Assembly: GCA_017477035.1 (NCBI GenBank)
Contig: JAFUXW010000262.1
Span: forward strand, 1-19,347
Direction: 5' to 3'
Source of the DNA: Alphaproteobacteria bacterium
GTDB lineage: Bacteria; Pseudomonadota; Alphaproteobacteria; RF32; CAG-239
Length of the DNA: 19,347 nt
Part shown: positions 1 through 6,022 of the stretch, one piece after another
How positions within the stretch are numbered: position 1 is the first letter of the stretch
How the letters are laid out: each line of letters opens with the position of its first letter
Notes under the pieces: generated by a model
What the model saw: the letters and a program-made list of their open reading frames with translations, nothing else
Database searches by the model: none
Told to the model about the DNA's origin: nothing
Made by a program: the position numbers and the translations under genes

Positions 1-231
1 GTACCCGCTAAACACGCCACAGAGTGGGAACCCATTGAACATACAGAATTAAATGACAACTTCAGGGCGATTTCAGGTAATCTGGATGAAAATGTCTGGG
101 AACCGTGTGTAAGCGTTGAAAATAAAGGGCTCTCGACGTGTTGCGAAAACCCTGTTCAGGATGGCTGCTTCACCTGGACTCGAACCAAGATTGACGGAGT
201 CAGAATCCGCTGTCCTACCATTAGACGATGA
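1..231 (+). CDS. Partial reading frame, phage tail-fibre-like, ending inside tRNA-Gln
   Basis: Frame 1 is open from the first base of the window to a TGA at 229-231. No start is visible, so the gene would begin to the left. Residues 9-32 include WEPIEHTELNDNFRAI, and an ELNxNF stretch of this kind is common in phage tail-fibre and tail-collar proteins. The first 160 bases are visibly richer in G+C than the surrounding AT-rich DNA and use codons such as CCC, GCC, AGG and CTC, which fits foreign DNA. The last 23 codons are antisense to tRNA-Gln, so the natural C-terminus is probably lost or overwritten there. It may be the end of a prophage integrated at the tRNA 3' end, or a chance open frame. 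No integrase or other phage gene lies inside the window. Confidence 0.4.
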   Translation, partial: VPAKHATEWEPIEHTELNDNFRAISGNLDENVWEPCVSVENKGLSTCCENPVQDGCFTWTRTKIDGVRIRCPTIRR

Positions 232-235
232 AGCA
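162..235 (-). tRNA. tRNA-Gln (anticodon CUG)
   Basis: Read on the minus strand, the sequence folds as a full cloverleaf. The acceptor stem TGCTTCA (229-235) pairs with TGAAGCA (166-172), and the T-arm has GGTTCGAGTCC. The anticodon loop TTCTGAC lies between CGGA and TCCG, giving CUG. The 3' CCA is encoded at 162-164. The 5' end lies about 20 bases from a strong minus-strand promoter. Its 3' end faces the phage-like frame at the left edge of the window. Confidence 0.95.
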
Positions 236-255
236 ATAAACATTTCAGATGCCAA

Positions 256-284
256 TATATAAGATAAAATTTTTCTACTGTCAA
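256..284 (-). promoter_or_regulatory. Sigma70-type promoter of tRNA-Gln
   Basis: On the minus strand a perfect TTGACA -35 (279-284) is followed after 17 bases by TATATA (256-261). A start about 7 bases downstream would lie roughly 13-15 bases before the tRNA 5' end, as expected for a tRNA gene. Confidence 0.7.
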
Positions 285-346
285 ATATTTTTGTAAAAAT
301 AACTTCACTTTTGCATTTTATGTGTTAAATTTAGTCGGGGGTAAAA

Positions 347-712
347 ATGATACAAAAATCTATATTTAAAAAATTTTTAAAAATATTCGTAATGAATAAA
401 AATAATGCATTTGGAAAAAATATTTCAGTTAATGAAGCATTGAGTATCCAAAATGATTATACAACAAATCAGTGCTATAATGAAAAGTTGCCGAGTTTTC
501 CATATGTAGAAATTGCAAAGCAATTAGCTTCTCCTAAGCAGGAAATATTTGATGCTGCATTATATTATATGAAAAGAATTGCTATTAACGAGCCTAATAT
601 CAAAAACAGAATTATTGATCTATTAGAAAGTATATCTAATGATACTGAAATTAGCGGAACTAAGAAAACATGTATTTTAGAAACAATTAAAAGCATTAAG
701 AGTTTAAAATAA
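347..712 (+). CDS. Small helical protein of unknown function
   Basis: This 121-residue protein is not recognised. The start is supported by a GGGGG purine run six bases upstream (337-341); an internal ATG at residue 16 lacks one. It is predicted mainly alpha-helical, has a basic N-terminus (about residues 1-20) and no clear signal peptide or membrane span. Its C-terminal half, with LYYMKRI, a P four to five residues later, and RIIDLLESI, resembles the C-terminus of the 70-residue protein at 11172-11384 (LHYLQHI, DP, KIIILLKNL). Both also carry a QC(Y/M)N motif nearer the N-terminus. The two are probably distant members of one small-protein family. Composition is AT-rich like the host. It stands alone between tRNA-Gln and the cold-shock gene. 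Confidence 0.75.
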   Translation: MIQKSIFKKFLKIFVMNKNNAFGKNISVNEALSIQNDYTTNQCYNEKLPSFPYVEIAKQLASPKQEIFDAALYYMKRIAINEPNIKNRIIDLLESISNDTEISGTKKTCILETIKSIKSLK

Positions 713-741
713 AAAAAAATACCTAAAGTTGAAATTTTCTC

Positions 742-769
742 TTGACTTTATAAAATAAACAGATAAATA
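742..769 (+). promoter_or_regulatory. Promoter of the cold-shock gene with long leader
   Basis: TTGACT (742-747) is followed after 16 bases by TAAATA (764-769). A start near 776 would give a leader of about 64 bases before the ATG at 840. Long untranslated leaders are typical of cspA-like genes, where they act as temperature-sensitive RNA elements. No specific fold is shown here. Confidence 0.5.
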
Positions 770-839
770 TTACCTTGGATAGCAAATCTAGATTTTGCAA
801 TCAAATAATTTAATCGTATGTTTATAAGGAGTTTTGACT

Positions 840-1043
840 ATGTCTACTGGAACTGTTAAGTGGTTTAATACCCGCAAAGGCTATGGCTTTATTCAACCGT
901 CTACCGGTGGAAAAGATATTTTTGTTCACGTTACAAAACTGGAAGAAAAAGGAATTCGCCGTCTTTACGAAGGACAGCGTGTTAGTTATGAACCTTATGA
1001 TGACCGTGGCAGAATAGCGGCTGGAAGTATCGTTATTTTGTAA
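840..1043 (+). CDS. Cold-shock domain protein (CspA family)
   Basis: This 67-residue single cold-shock domain protein is a cytoplasmic OB-fold that binds single-stranded RNA and DNA and melts RNA secondary structure. RNP1 is visible as KGYGFIQP (residues 13-20) and RNP2 as DIFVHV (about 28-33), and GTVKWFN at the N-terminus is the family signature. The ATG at 840 was chosen because AAGGAG (826-831) sits eight bases upstream. A TTG six bases earlier would add two residues but lies too close to that site. It is monocistronic, with its own promoter and terminator. Which csp paralogue it is cannot be decided. Confidence 0.95.
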   Translation: MSTGTVKWFNTRKGYGFIQPSTGGKDIFVHVTKLEEKGIRRLYEGQRVSYEPYDDRGRIAAGSIVIL

Positions 1044-1062
1044 AATAAATTGATAGTCAAGA

Positions 1063-1094
1063 GCGCCGAATTGGAGTTTCCACGGCGTTTTTTT
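1063..1094 (+). terminator. Terminator of the cold-shock gene
   Basis: The stem GCGCCG (1063-1068) pairs with CGGCGT (1083-1088, one G-U pair) and is followed by seven T residues. It lies 20 bases after the csp stop codon. Confidence 0.8.
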
Positions 1095-1303
1095 ATTTTT
1101 AAATCATGGTGAAATTTTGAATTGTCCATACTGTGGCAGACAGTTCAAAAGATGTTTTGTTGTTCCTGGCATGGATGGAAAGATTACTTCGCTTCGCACC
1201 TCCACTGCGCTCATCGCCTTAAGGCGACCGGCATCCTAAAGTCTGCCTTTCGCTTGTAGTCAAACTCACTGACTCGTGAGTTCTTCACCCACTCATCTCT
1301 TTT
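1095..1303. other. GC-richer non-coding island with inverted repeats
   Basis: No convincing gene is present in about 200 bases that are richer in G+C than the flanks. Three inverted repeats are visible. TTGAATTGTC (1117-1126) pairs with GACAGTTCAA (1139-1148) with one G-U. CGCCTTAAGGCG (1215-1226) is a perfect palindrome. AACTCAC (1263-1269) pairs with GTGAGTT (1276-1282) around a GACTC loop. A plus-strand frame from 1117 reads NCPYCGRQFKR, a half zinc-ribbon, but it has no ATG or ribosome-binding site and stops at 1239. The stretch may be a dispersed repeat, a structured RNA or a decayed gene. Confidence 0.4.
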
Positions 1304-1339
1304 AAAACAAAAAAACACCTCCCCGGTGTTTTTTGTTTT
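1304..1339 (-). terminator. Terminator downstream of tRNA-Ser, symmetrical
   Basis: AAAACAAAAAAACACC (1304-1319) is nearly the reverse complement of GGTGTTTTTTGTTTT (1325-1339) around a five-base loop. On the minus strand it ends in a T-rich run three bases after the encoded CCA of tRNA-Ser. The A and T tracts on both sides make it potentially bidirectional. Confidence 0.75.
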
Positions 1340-1341
1340 AA

Positions 1342-1432
1342 TGGCGGATAGAGTGAGATTCGAACTCACGGTACCCTTTGGAGGTACACACGATTTCCAA
1401 TCGTGCGCCTTCGACCACTCGGCCATCTATCC
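1342..1432 (-). tRNA. tRNA-Ser (anticodon GGA)
   Basis: This is a class II tRNA with a long variable arm. The acceptor stem GGATAGA (1426-1432) pairs with the 3' strand before a G discriminator and an encoded CCA (1342-1344). The anticodon stem CACGA/TCGTG encloses TTGGAAA, giving GGA. The variable arm includes TACCTCC and GGGTACC, and the T-arm includes GTTCGAATC. A 71-residue minus-strand open frame over this gene, beginning MAEWSKAHDW, is a well-known artefact of translating tRNA-Ser. Confidence 0.96.
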
Positions 1433-1442
1433 ATTATCCCGT

Positions 1443-1471
1443 TATGTATAGCTTTTTTTTTATTTTGGCAA
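1443..1471 (-). promoter_or_regulatory. Promoter of tRNA-Ser
   Basis: On the minus strand TTGCCA (1466-1471) is followed after 17 bases by TACATA (1443-1448). The predicted start falls a few bases before the tRNA 5' end at 1432. Confidence 0.5.
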
Positions 1472-1486
1472 GTATTATTTTTGTTT

Positions 1487-1523
1487 TTTTAATAAAAAAC
1501 CGCCGAGCAAATACCCGACGGTT
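1487..1523 (-). terminator. Terminator of the glycine-zipper lipoprotein gene
   Basis: On the minus strand AACCGTCGGG (1514-1523) pairs with CTCGGCGGTT (1498-1507) over ten base pairs, including two G-U pairs. The loop has six bases and a T run follows. Confidence 0.85.
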
Positions 1524-1545
1524 CATAATCATAACTTTCCGATTA

Positions 1546-2001
1546 TTAATAGTAAGGAATAACTCTGGATTCCGCTCCATTAATAAACATACATCTTTGA
1601 CCAGCTGCAAGCAAAGTATCTGTTCCTTGTGTAACGCTATATGTTTGGCCATTATCTGTGCGAACAATATATTCATATCCGCCCTGCTTCATCATACTGT
1701 CTTGTATTAAGTTACCGGCAAGCATACCAGCTGCAGCACCGCCGATTGCCCCCAAAGTATTTGCACTGCGCCCGTGACCGATGGTAGAACCGGCAACACC
1801 ACCTGCAACACCGCCTAGTAAAGTTCCGGCAGAATTATCATCACTGCTGACATTTACCTGACGAACAGAAACAACCGTACAAGGAAAAGCATTACTTGCC
1901 TGTCTTACACCTGAATAACTGTAATCATTACTGCCGATACGCGGAGCACAACCTGCTAATACAACCAAAAACGGAAAAACATATAATAAATTCTTGTTCA
2001 T
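1546..2001 (-). CDS. Glycine-zipper outer-membrane lipoprotein (17 kDa antigen/SlyB-like)
   Basis: This 151-residue protein has a lipoprotein signal peptide: MNKNLL, a hydrophobic core, then the lipobox VLAGC with the modified Cys near residue 18. Residues 60-93 form a glycine zipper (LLGGVAGGVAGSTIG, then GAIGGAAAGMLAGN), as in Rickettsia 17 kDa surface antigen and SlyB-like proteins. The C-terminal part (about 105-145) matches the polar domain that follows the zipper in that family, with TDNGQTYSVTQ and LLAAGQRC. The residue after Cys is Ala, not Asp, which favours sorting to the outer membrane. The start at 2001 has AGGAG eight bases upstream; the longer open frame begins inside the promoter. 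The exact role is unknown; the family is linked to envelope integrity. Confidence 0.88.
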   Translation of the reverse strand: MNKNLLYVFPFLVVLAGCAPRIGSNDYSYSGVRQASNAFPCTVVSVRQVNVSSDDNSAGTLLGGVAGGVAGSTIGHGRSANTLGAIGGAAAGMLAGNLIQDSMMKQGGYEYIVRTDNGQTYSVTQGTDTLLAAGQRCMFINGAESRVIPYY

Positions 2002-2032
2002 TTGCAATCTCCTGTTATAAGAACTAACTATA

Positions 2033-2060
2033 TAATTATCTATTCGAAAATTATTGTCAA
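2033..2060 (-). promoter_or_regulatory. Promoter of the glycine-zipper lipoprotein
   Basis: On the minus strand a perfect TTGACA (2055-2060) is followed after 16 bases by TAATTA (2033-2038). It lies back-to-back with the asnS promoter, with only a few bases between the two -35 boxes. Confidence 0.65.
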
Positions 2061-2063
2061 GAC

Positions 2064-2092
2064 TAGACAATTAAAGATAGTTGATATATAGT
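2064..2092 (+). promoter_or_regulatory. Promoter of the asnS operon
   Basis: TAGACA (2064-2069) is followed after 17 bases by TATAGT (2087-2092). This gives a leader of about 35 bases before the asnS ATG at 2135. Confidence 0.6.
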
Positions 2093-2134
2093 GCATGAGA
2101 TTTAAAACTTAAACAACAGTTCAGAGGGTATAAA

Positions 2135-3523
2135 ATGGTGAAAAGAACTAATATAAAAACATTATTGCAATCCGAGCAAACCATTGCTCAAGTACTTGTA
2201 AAAGGATGGGTTAAGACCAAACGCGATTCTAAAGATTTTTCATTCATAGAAATAAATGACGGTTCGTGTTTAAAAAATATTCAAGTTATTGCCAATAATA
2301 CCCTCTACAATTACAATGAAATCAAAAAGTTGACTACCGGTTCATCGGTCGCGGTTATCGGGGCATTGGTGGAATCTGCCGGTGGAAAACAAAAATATGA
2401 AATTAAAGCCGGAAATATTGAAATTTACGGAACTGCACCCGACGATTATCCTTTACAAAAAAAAGGAATGAGTGATGAATTTTTACGCACAATCGCTCAC
2501 CTGAGGCCTCGTACTAACAAGTACGGAGCAGCTTTTAGAGTTCGTTCTCGTTTATCGTATGCTATTCATAACTTTTTTCAAGAACGTGGCTTTTTTTATG
2601 TTCATACGCCTATTATTACGGCGTCTGACTGTGAAGGAGCCGGCGAAATGTTTCAAATTACCACATTGGATTTGAAAAATCCGCCATTGTTGCCAAATGG
2701 TGAAATCGACTATTCCAAAGATTTTTTCGGTAAGGAATCTCGTCTTACGGTTTCCGGACAATTAAACGGAGAAATGTATGCTTGCGCTTTGGGTAATATA
2801 TATACTTTCGGCCCTACATTCAGAGCTGAGAATTCCAATACTCAACGCCATGCTGCAGAATTTTGGATGATAGAACCGGAAATGGCATTCGCTGATATTT
2901 ATGATGATATGGATTTGGCTGAAGATATGGTGCGCTATCTGGTTAAAGACATTATGGAAAACTGCGCTGATGATCTGGATTTGTTTGAAAAATTTGTTGA
3001 TCCGACATTAAAGCAGACTTTAAGCAATATTGTTGATAACGGATTCGCTCGCATAACCTATACCGAGGCAATCGAAATTATGCAAAAGTCCGGCCATAAA
3101 TTTGAATATGAACCGGTTTATGGTATAGATATGCAGACAGAACACGAAAGATTTTTAGCGGAAGAATATTTTAAGCGTCCTGTTATTGTACGTGATTATC
3201 CAAAAGAAATCAAAGCATTCTATATGCGTCTGAATGATGATGGAAAAACCGTGGCTGCCATGGATGTGTTGGTTCCGAGAATCGGCGAACTTATCGGTGG
3301 TTCTCAAAGAGAAGAACGCTATGATGTTCTGATGGAAAAAATTAAAGAAACCGGTATGGATATTAAAAATTATGAATGGTATCTGGATTCCCGTAAATAC
3401 GGTACGGTTCCGCACGCCGGTTTTGGTTTAGGTTTTGAAAGAATGATGATGCTTGTTACGGGAATTGCCAATATTCGCGATACCATACCATTCCCAAGAA
3501 CTCCTAAATCTGTGAGTTTTTAA
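2135..3523 (+). CDS. asnS: Asparaginyl-tRNA synthetase
   Basis: This cytoplasmic class IIb synthetase charges tRNA-Asn with asparagine using ATP. At 462 residues it matches the usual length of about 465. The N-terminal OB-fold that binds the anticodon spans about residues 16-100. Motif 1 is the region around FFQERGFFYVHTPII. Motif 2 is FGPTFRAENSNTQRH (about 225-239). Motif 3 is GFGLGFERMMM (429-439), with its invariant Arg. The family insertion with DYSKDFFGKESRLTVSGQL is present, and the AEFWMIEPEMAF motif follows motif 2. The start has GAGGG upstream. It is the first gene of the likely operon asnS-unknown-rpoH-prmC. Many alphaproteobacteria lack AsnRS and use AspRS plus GatCAB, so its presence is noteworthy and may reflect transfer. 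Confidence 0.97.
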   Translation: MVKRTNIKTLLQSEQTIAQVLVKGWVKTKRDSKDFSFIEINDGSCLKNIQVIANNTLYNYNEIKKLTTGSSVAVIGALVESAGGKQKYEIKAGNIEIYGTAPDDYPLQKKGMSDEFLRTIAHLRPRTNKYGAAFRVRSRLSYAIHNFFQERGFFYVHTPIITASDCEGAGEMFQITTLDLKNPPLLPNGEIDYSKDFFGKESRLTVSGQLNGEMYACALGNIYTFGPTFRAENSNTQRHAAEFWMIEPEMAFADIYDDMDLAEDMVRYLVKDIMENCADDLDLFEKFVDPTLKQTLSNIVDNGFARITYTEAIEIMQKSGHKFEYEPVYGIDMQTEHERFLAEEYFKRPVIVRDYPKEIKAFYMRLNDDGKTVAAMDVLVPRIGELIGGSQREERYDVLMEKIKETGMDIKNYEWYLDSRKYGTVPHAGFGLGFERMMMLVTGIANIRDTIPFPRTPKSVSF

Positions 3524-3532
3524 GGAAAAAAT

Positions 3533-4216
3533 ATGAAAAATTTCATTTTTTTAAGTTTCGTGTTTTGTCTGTTTTCTTCTCCTGTTTACTGTGAAGAAAA
3601 TAATTCCGCACAGCAGGAAATTCAAAAAAGCGCTGATGAAGAAATGGTATCCGGACAATCTGTTTACTATACACATTATGCAGATATGCCGAAAATAAAA
3701 GAACTTGATGAAAAAGATGATGACTTATATTCTGGCGAAGAAGTTCTCCCTATGAATATTCAATTATCCGAAGAAGAAAAACAGCAAGATTTAAGTTTGG
3801 ATTTTGATTACATAGATTCTGAATATGAATTACCGGATCTTTCGTGCGACAATGAAAAATTAACCAAAGAAGTTGCACGTTTTATACAAGATAATACGGA
3901 TGTGGAAGAAAATTCAGTAATAAGTCGCAGAAATCGTCTTTTATTGGTGAAAAATTTGAACAAATTCTCTGAAATAAGCGAAGATGACATAAGTAATCAA
4001 GATAATTTTAAAACCAAAGCAACCTTAATGTATTTACGTATAAATCGCAATCAAACCATACACAAAATATGTGTGAGTAAAAATAATCGCTTCGGTAAAT
4101 ACAACAATATTTTTTTGGTTATTTATCCGTATCTTAAATATTATAAAATTGTGGTAACAAATATGATTAGTATTCCCGAAAAAATGGATAATTCAACTTT
4201 CATACACAGCTGGTAA
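3533..4216 (+). CDS. Exported protein of unknown function in the rpoH operon
   Basis: This 227-residue protein is not recognised. It has a signal peptide (MKNF, hydrophobic core, then SSPVYC/EEN near residue 20). The Cys near the end of the core lacks a proper lipobox, so cleavage by signal peptidase I is more likely. The mature N-terminal half is strongly acidic, rich in Glu, Asp and Ser, with clusters such as DEKDDDLYSGEE and LSEEEKQQD. The C-terminal 70 residues are basic and aromatic (KTKATLMYLRINR, then YPYLKYYKIVV) and look like beta structure. AAGGAAA lies just before the ATG. It starts nine bases after the asnS stop and ends five bases before rpoH, so it is probably co-transcribed with both. 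A periplasmic role is inferred; no function is assigned. Confidence 0.75.
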   Translation: MKNFIFLSFVFCLFSSPVYCEENNSAQQEIQKSADEEMVSGQSVYYTHYADMPKIKELDEKDDDLYSGEEVLPMNIQLSEEEKQQDLSLDFDYIDSEYELPDLSCDNEKLTKEVARFIQDNTDVEENSVISRRNRLLLVKNLNKFSEISEDDISNQDNFKTKATLMYLRINRNQTIHKICVSKNNRFGKYNNIFLVIYPYLKYYKIVVTNMISIPEKMDNSTFIHSW

Positions 4217-4221
4217 TTTAC

Positions 4222-5124
4222 ATGGTTAATCATCAAGACATAGTTGTTTACGAAAATAAAACAAATTTGCCGGCCGTCATTGCAGAAGACGGGGTGTATA
4301 GTTATTTACAGAAAATAAAACAATTTCCTGTCTTAAGTTTAGAAGAAGAAGAAAAGCTAATCAGACAATTTAAAGAGCAAGGAGATTTACAAGCAGCGCA
4401 AACATTAATAACTTCGCATTTGCGCTTGGCTGTAAAAATAGCACTGACTTATCGTCGTTATGGTTTGCCTACAGCTGATTTAATATCGGAAGCAAATATA
4501 GGTTTAATGCAGGCTGTTAAAAAATTTGATATGAATAAAAATGTCCGCCTTTCCACCTATGCTATTTTATGGATTAAAGCAGCATTAAATGATTTTGTAT
4601 TGCGCTCTTGGTCATTAGTCAAAATCGGAACGGTCGCTGCCCAGAAAAAGCTTTTTTATAATTTGGGACGCATTAAGGCAAAGTTGGGTATTTACGATAA
4701 CAAAGAACTTGAACCGAAAATCGTTAAACAAATCGCCAGTGAGTTGGTGGTTGATGAAAAAGATGTAGTGGAAATGAATCGCCGTATCGGTGGTGATAGT
4801 TCTTTAAATGTTCATGTAAACCACGATGACGAATCGGTAGAAGCCATAGATTTATTGGCAGATAAATCACAAAATATCGAAATGAAATATGCGGCTAAAG
4901 AAGAAAGCAACTTGAAACGCAAAATACTCTTGCAGGCATTAGAAACCCTCAACGAGCGCGAACAATATATAGTCAAACACCGAATGCTTGCCGAAGAACC
5001 GCAAACTCTTGATGAAATTGGAAATAAATTTTCCATTAGTCGAGAAAGAGTGCGTCAAATTGAAAAAAAGGCTTTCGAAAAATTGACTATCGAAGTAAAA
5101 AAATCAATGAAAATGGTCGCCTGA
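4222..5124 (+). CDS. rpoH: RNA polymerase sigma factor RpoH (sigma-32 family)
   Basis: This 300-residue alternative sigma factor directs core RNA polymerase to heat-shock promoters. Region 1.2 is around GVYSYLQKIKQFPVLSLEEE (residues 24-43). Region 2 includes LISEANIGLMQAVKKFD and STYAILWIKAALNDFVLRSW (111-130). The RpoH box is QKKLFYNLG (141-149), close to the canonical QRKLFFNLR. Region 4 has a helix-turn-helix at TLDEIGNKFSISRERVRQIEKKA (about 260-282). No good ribosome-binding site precedes the ATG, and the preceding gene stops five bases upstream, so translation is probably coupled. The end overlaps prmC by one base. Several alphaproteobacteria have more than one RpoH; which one this is cannot be told. 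Confidence 0.95.
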   Translation: MVNHQDIVVYENKTNLPAVIAEDGVYSYLQKIKQFPVLSLEEEEKLIRQFKEQGDLQAAQTLITSHLRLAVKIALTYRRYGLPTADLISEANIGLMQAVKKFDMNKNVRLSTYAILWIKAALNDFVLRSWSLVKIGTVAAQKKLFYNLGRIKAKLGIYDNKELEPKIVKQIASELVVDEKDVVEMNRRIGGDSSLNVHVNHDDESVEAIDLLADKSQNIEMKYAAKEESNLKRKILLQALETLNEREQYIVKHRMLAEEPQTLDEIGNKFSISRERVRQIEKKAFEKLTIEVKKSMKMVA

Positions 5125-5969
5125 TGGATACTTTTTTTCTGCAAATTGCCCAAAAACTGTCCGAAGCAAAAATCGAAAATCCGCAATGGGAAACTCGGTT
5201 GATTTTTGCTGAGGTCTTGCAAAAATCACCATCAGAAATATTTTTAACAACCTCACCTACTATAGCTGAAATAAAAAAAATCAACCATATAACAGAGCAA
5301 CGCCTACGACACAAACCACTTGATAAAATTTTCGGTCATCGAGGTTTTTATAAATATGATTTTTTTATAAGCGAAGATGTTTTATCTCCACGACCTGATA
5401 CTGAAATTTTAGTAGAAAGCGCTCTTGAAATTTTACCAATTATTTCTCGACCAAACATTTTAGATTTAGGATGCGGAAGCGGTTGTATAATTGAAACTTT
5501 GCTCAAAGAGAATCCATTAGCAAGCGGTTGCGCTGTAGATATTTCCGCACAGGCATTATCAATGGCAAAAAAAAATGCTAAAGCTCTTGCTATTGATAAA
5601 CAGCTTAAATTTATAAATGCCGATTGGTTTGCTGAGGACTTCACCCTACAAATAGGCAAAAAATTTGATATGATTGTATCTAACCCTCCTTATATTCCTT
5701 CTGCAGAAATTGAAACTCTTACAACAGAAGTGAAAAAATATGACCCTTTAGAGGCTCTTGATGGAGGAGCTACCGGATTCGAAAGTTATGAAAGAATTGC
5801 TGAAATTGCTCCGATTTTACTGCGAAATAATGGTTATATATTACTTGAAGCCGGATACAATCAAGCGCGGCAAATTGTCGATATTTTCACCACTCATGGC
5901 TTTAATTTACTGAAAATTGTTAATGATTTGGCAGGTATTGAAAGATGTGTGGTGTTGCAATTGGATTAA
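5124..5969 (+). CDS. prmC: Peptide chain release factor glutamine methyltransferase PrmC
   Basis: This SAM-dependent cytoplasmic enzyme N5-methylates the Gln of the GGQ motif in release factors RF1 and RF2, which improves termination. The length of 281 residues is typical. The N-terminal helical domain (1-75) recognises the release factor. VLSPRPDTEILVE (87-99) precedes the Rossmann fold. The SAM-binding motif is DLGCGSGC (114-121), and the catalytic NPPY is at 187-190. ATG overlaps the rpoH stop (TGATG), a strong sign of translational coupling. The gene is last in the asnS operon and is followed at once by a terminator. In many genomes prmC follows prfA; here it is tied to rpoH instead. Confidence 0.95.
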   Translation: MDTFFLQIAQKLSEAKIENPQWETRLIFAEVLQKSPSEIFLTTSPTIAEIKKINHITEQRLRHKPLDKIFGHRGFYKYDFFISEDVLSPRPDTEILVESALEILPIISRPNILDLGCGSGCIIETLLKENPLASGCAVDISAQALSMAKKNAKALAIDKQLKFINADWFAEDFTLQIGKKFDMIVSNPPYIPSAEIETLTTEVKKYDPLEALDGGATGFESYERIAEIAPILLRNNGYILLEAGYNQARQIVDIFTTHGFNLLKIVNDLAGIERCVVLQLD

Positions 5970-5980
5970 TAAACTGAAAA

Positions 5981-6008
5981 AGAGCCTCAAATCAGAGGCT
6001 CTTTTTTT
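5981..6008. terminator. Bidirectional terminator between prmC and the aminotransferase gene
   Basis: AGAGCCTC (5981-5988) pairs perfectly with GAGGCTCT (5995-6002) around a six-base loop. Seven T residues end the plus-strand side, and five A residues on the left serve the minus strand. It separates two convergent genes. Confidence 0.9.
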
Positions 6009-6022
6009 GCTATCAAAAACTA

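Noticed and set aside
73..255. 60-residue minus-strand frame over tRNA-Gln
   Set aside because: It reads through the tRNA and the promoter; composition is not protein-like.
752..763. 12-base repeat AAAATAAACAGA shared by the csp promoter and the insert promoter (9376-9387)
   Set aside because: It lies at different distances from the two -35 boxes, and AT-rich 12-mers recur by chance in 19 kb of this composition.
1211..1426. 71-residue minus-strand frame beginning MAEWSKAHDW
   Set aside because: It is a translation of tRNA-Ser and its terminator, a well-known artefact with no ribosome-binding site.
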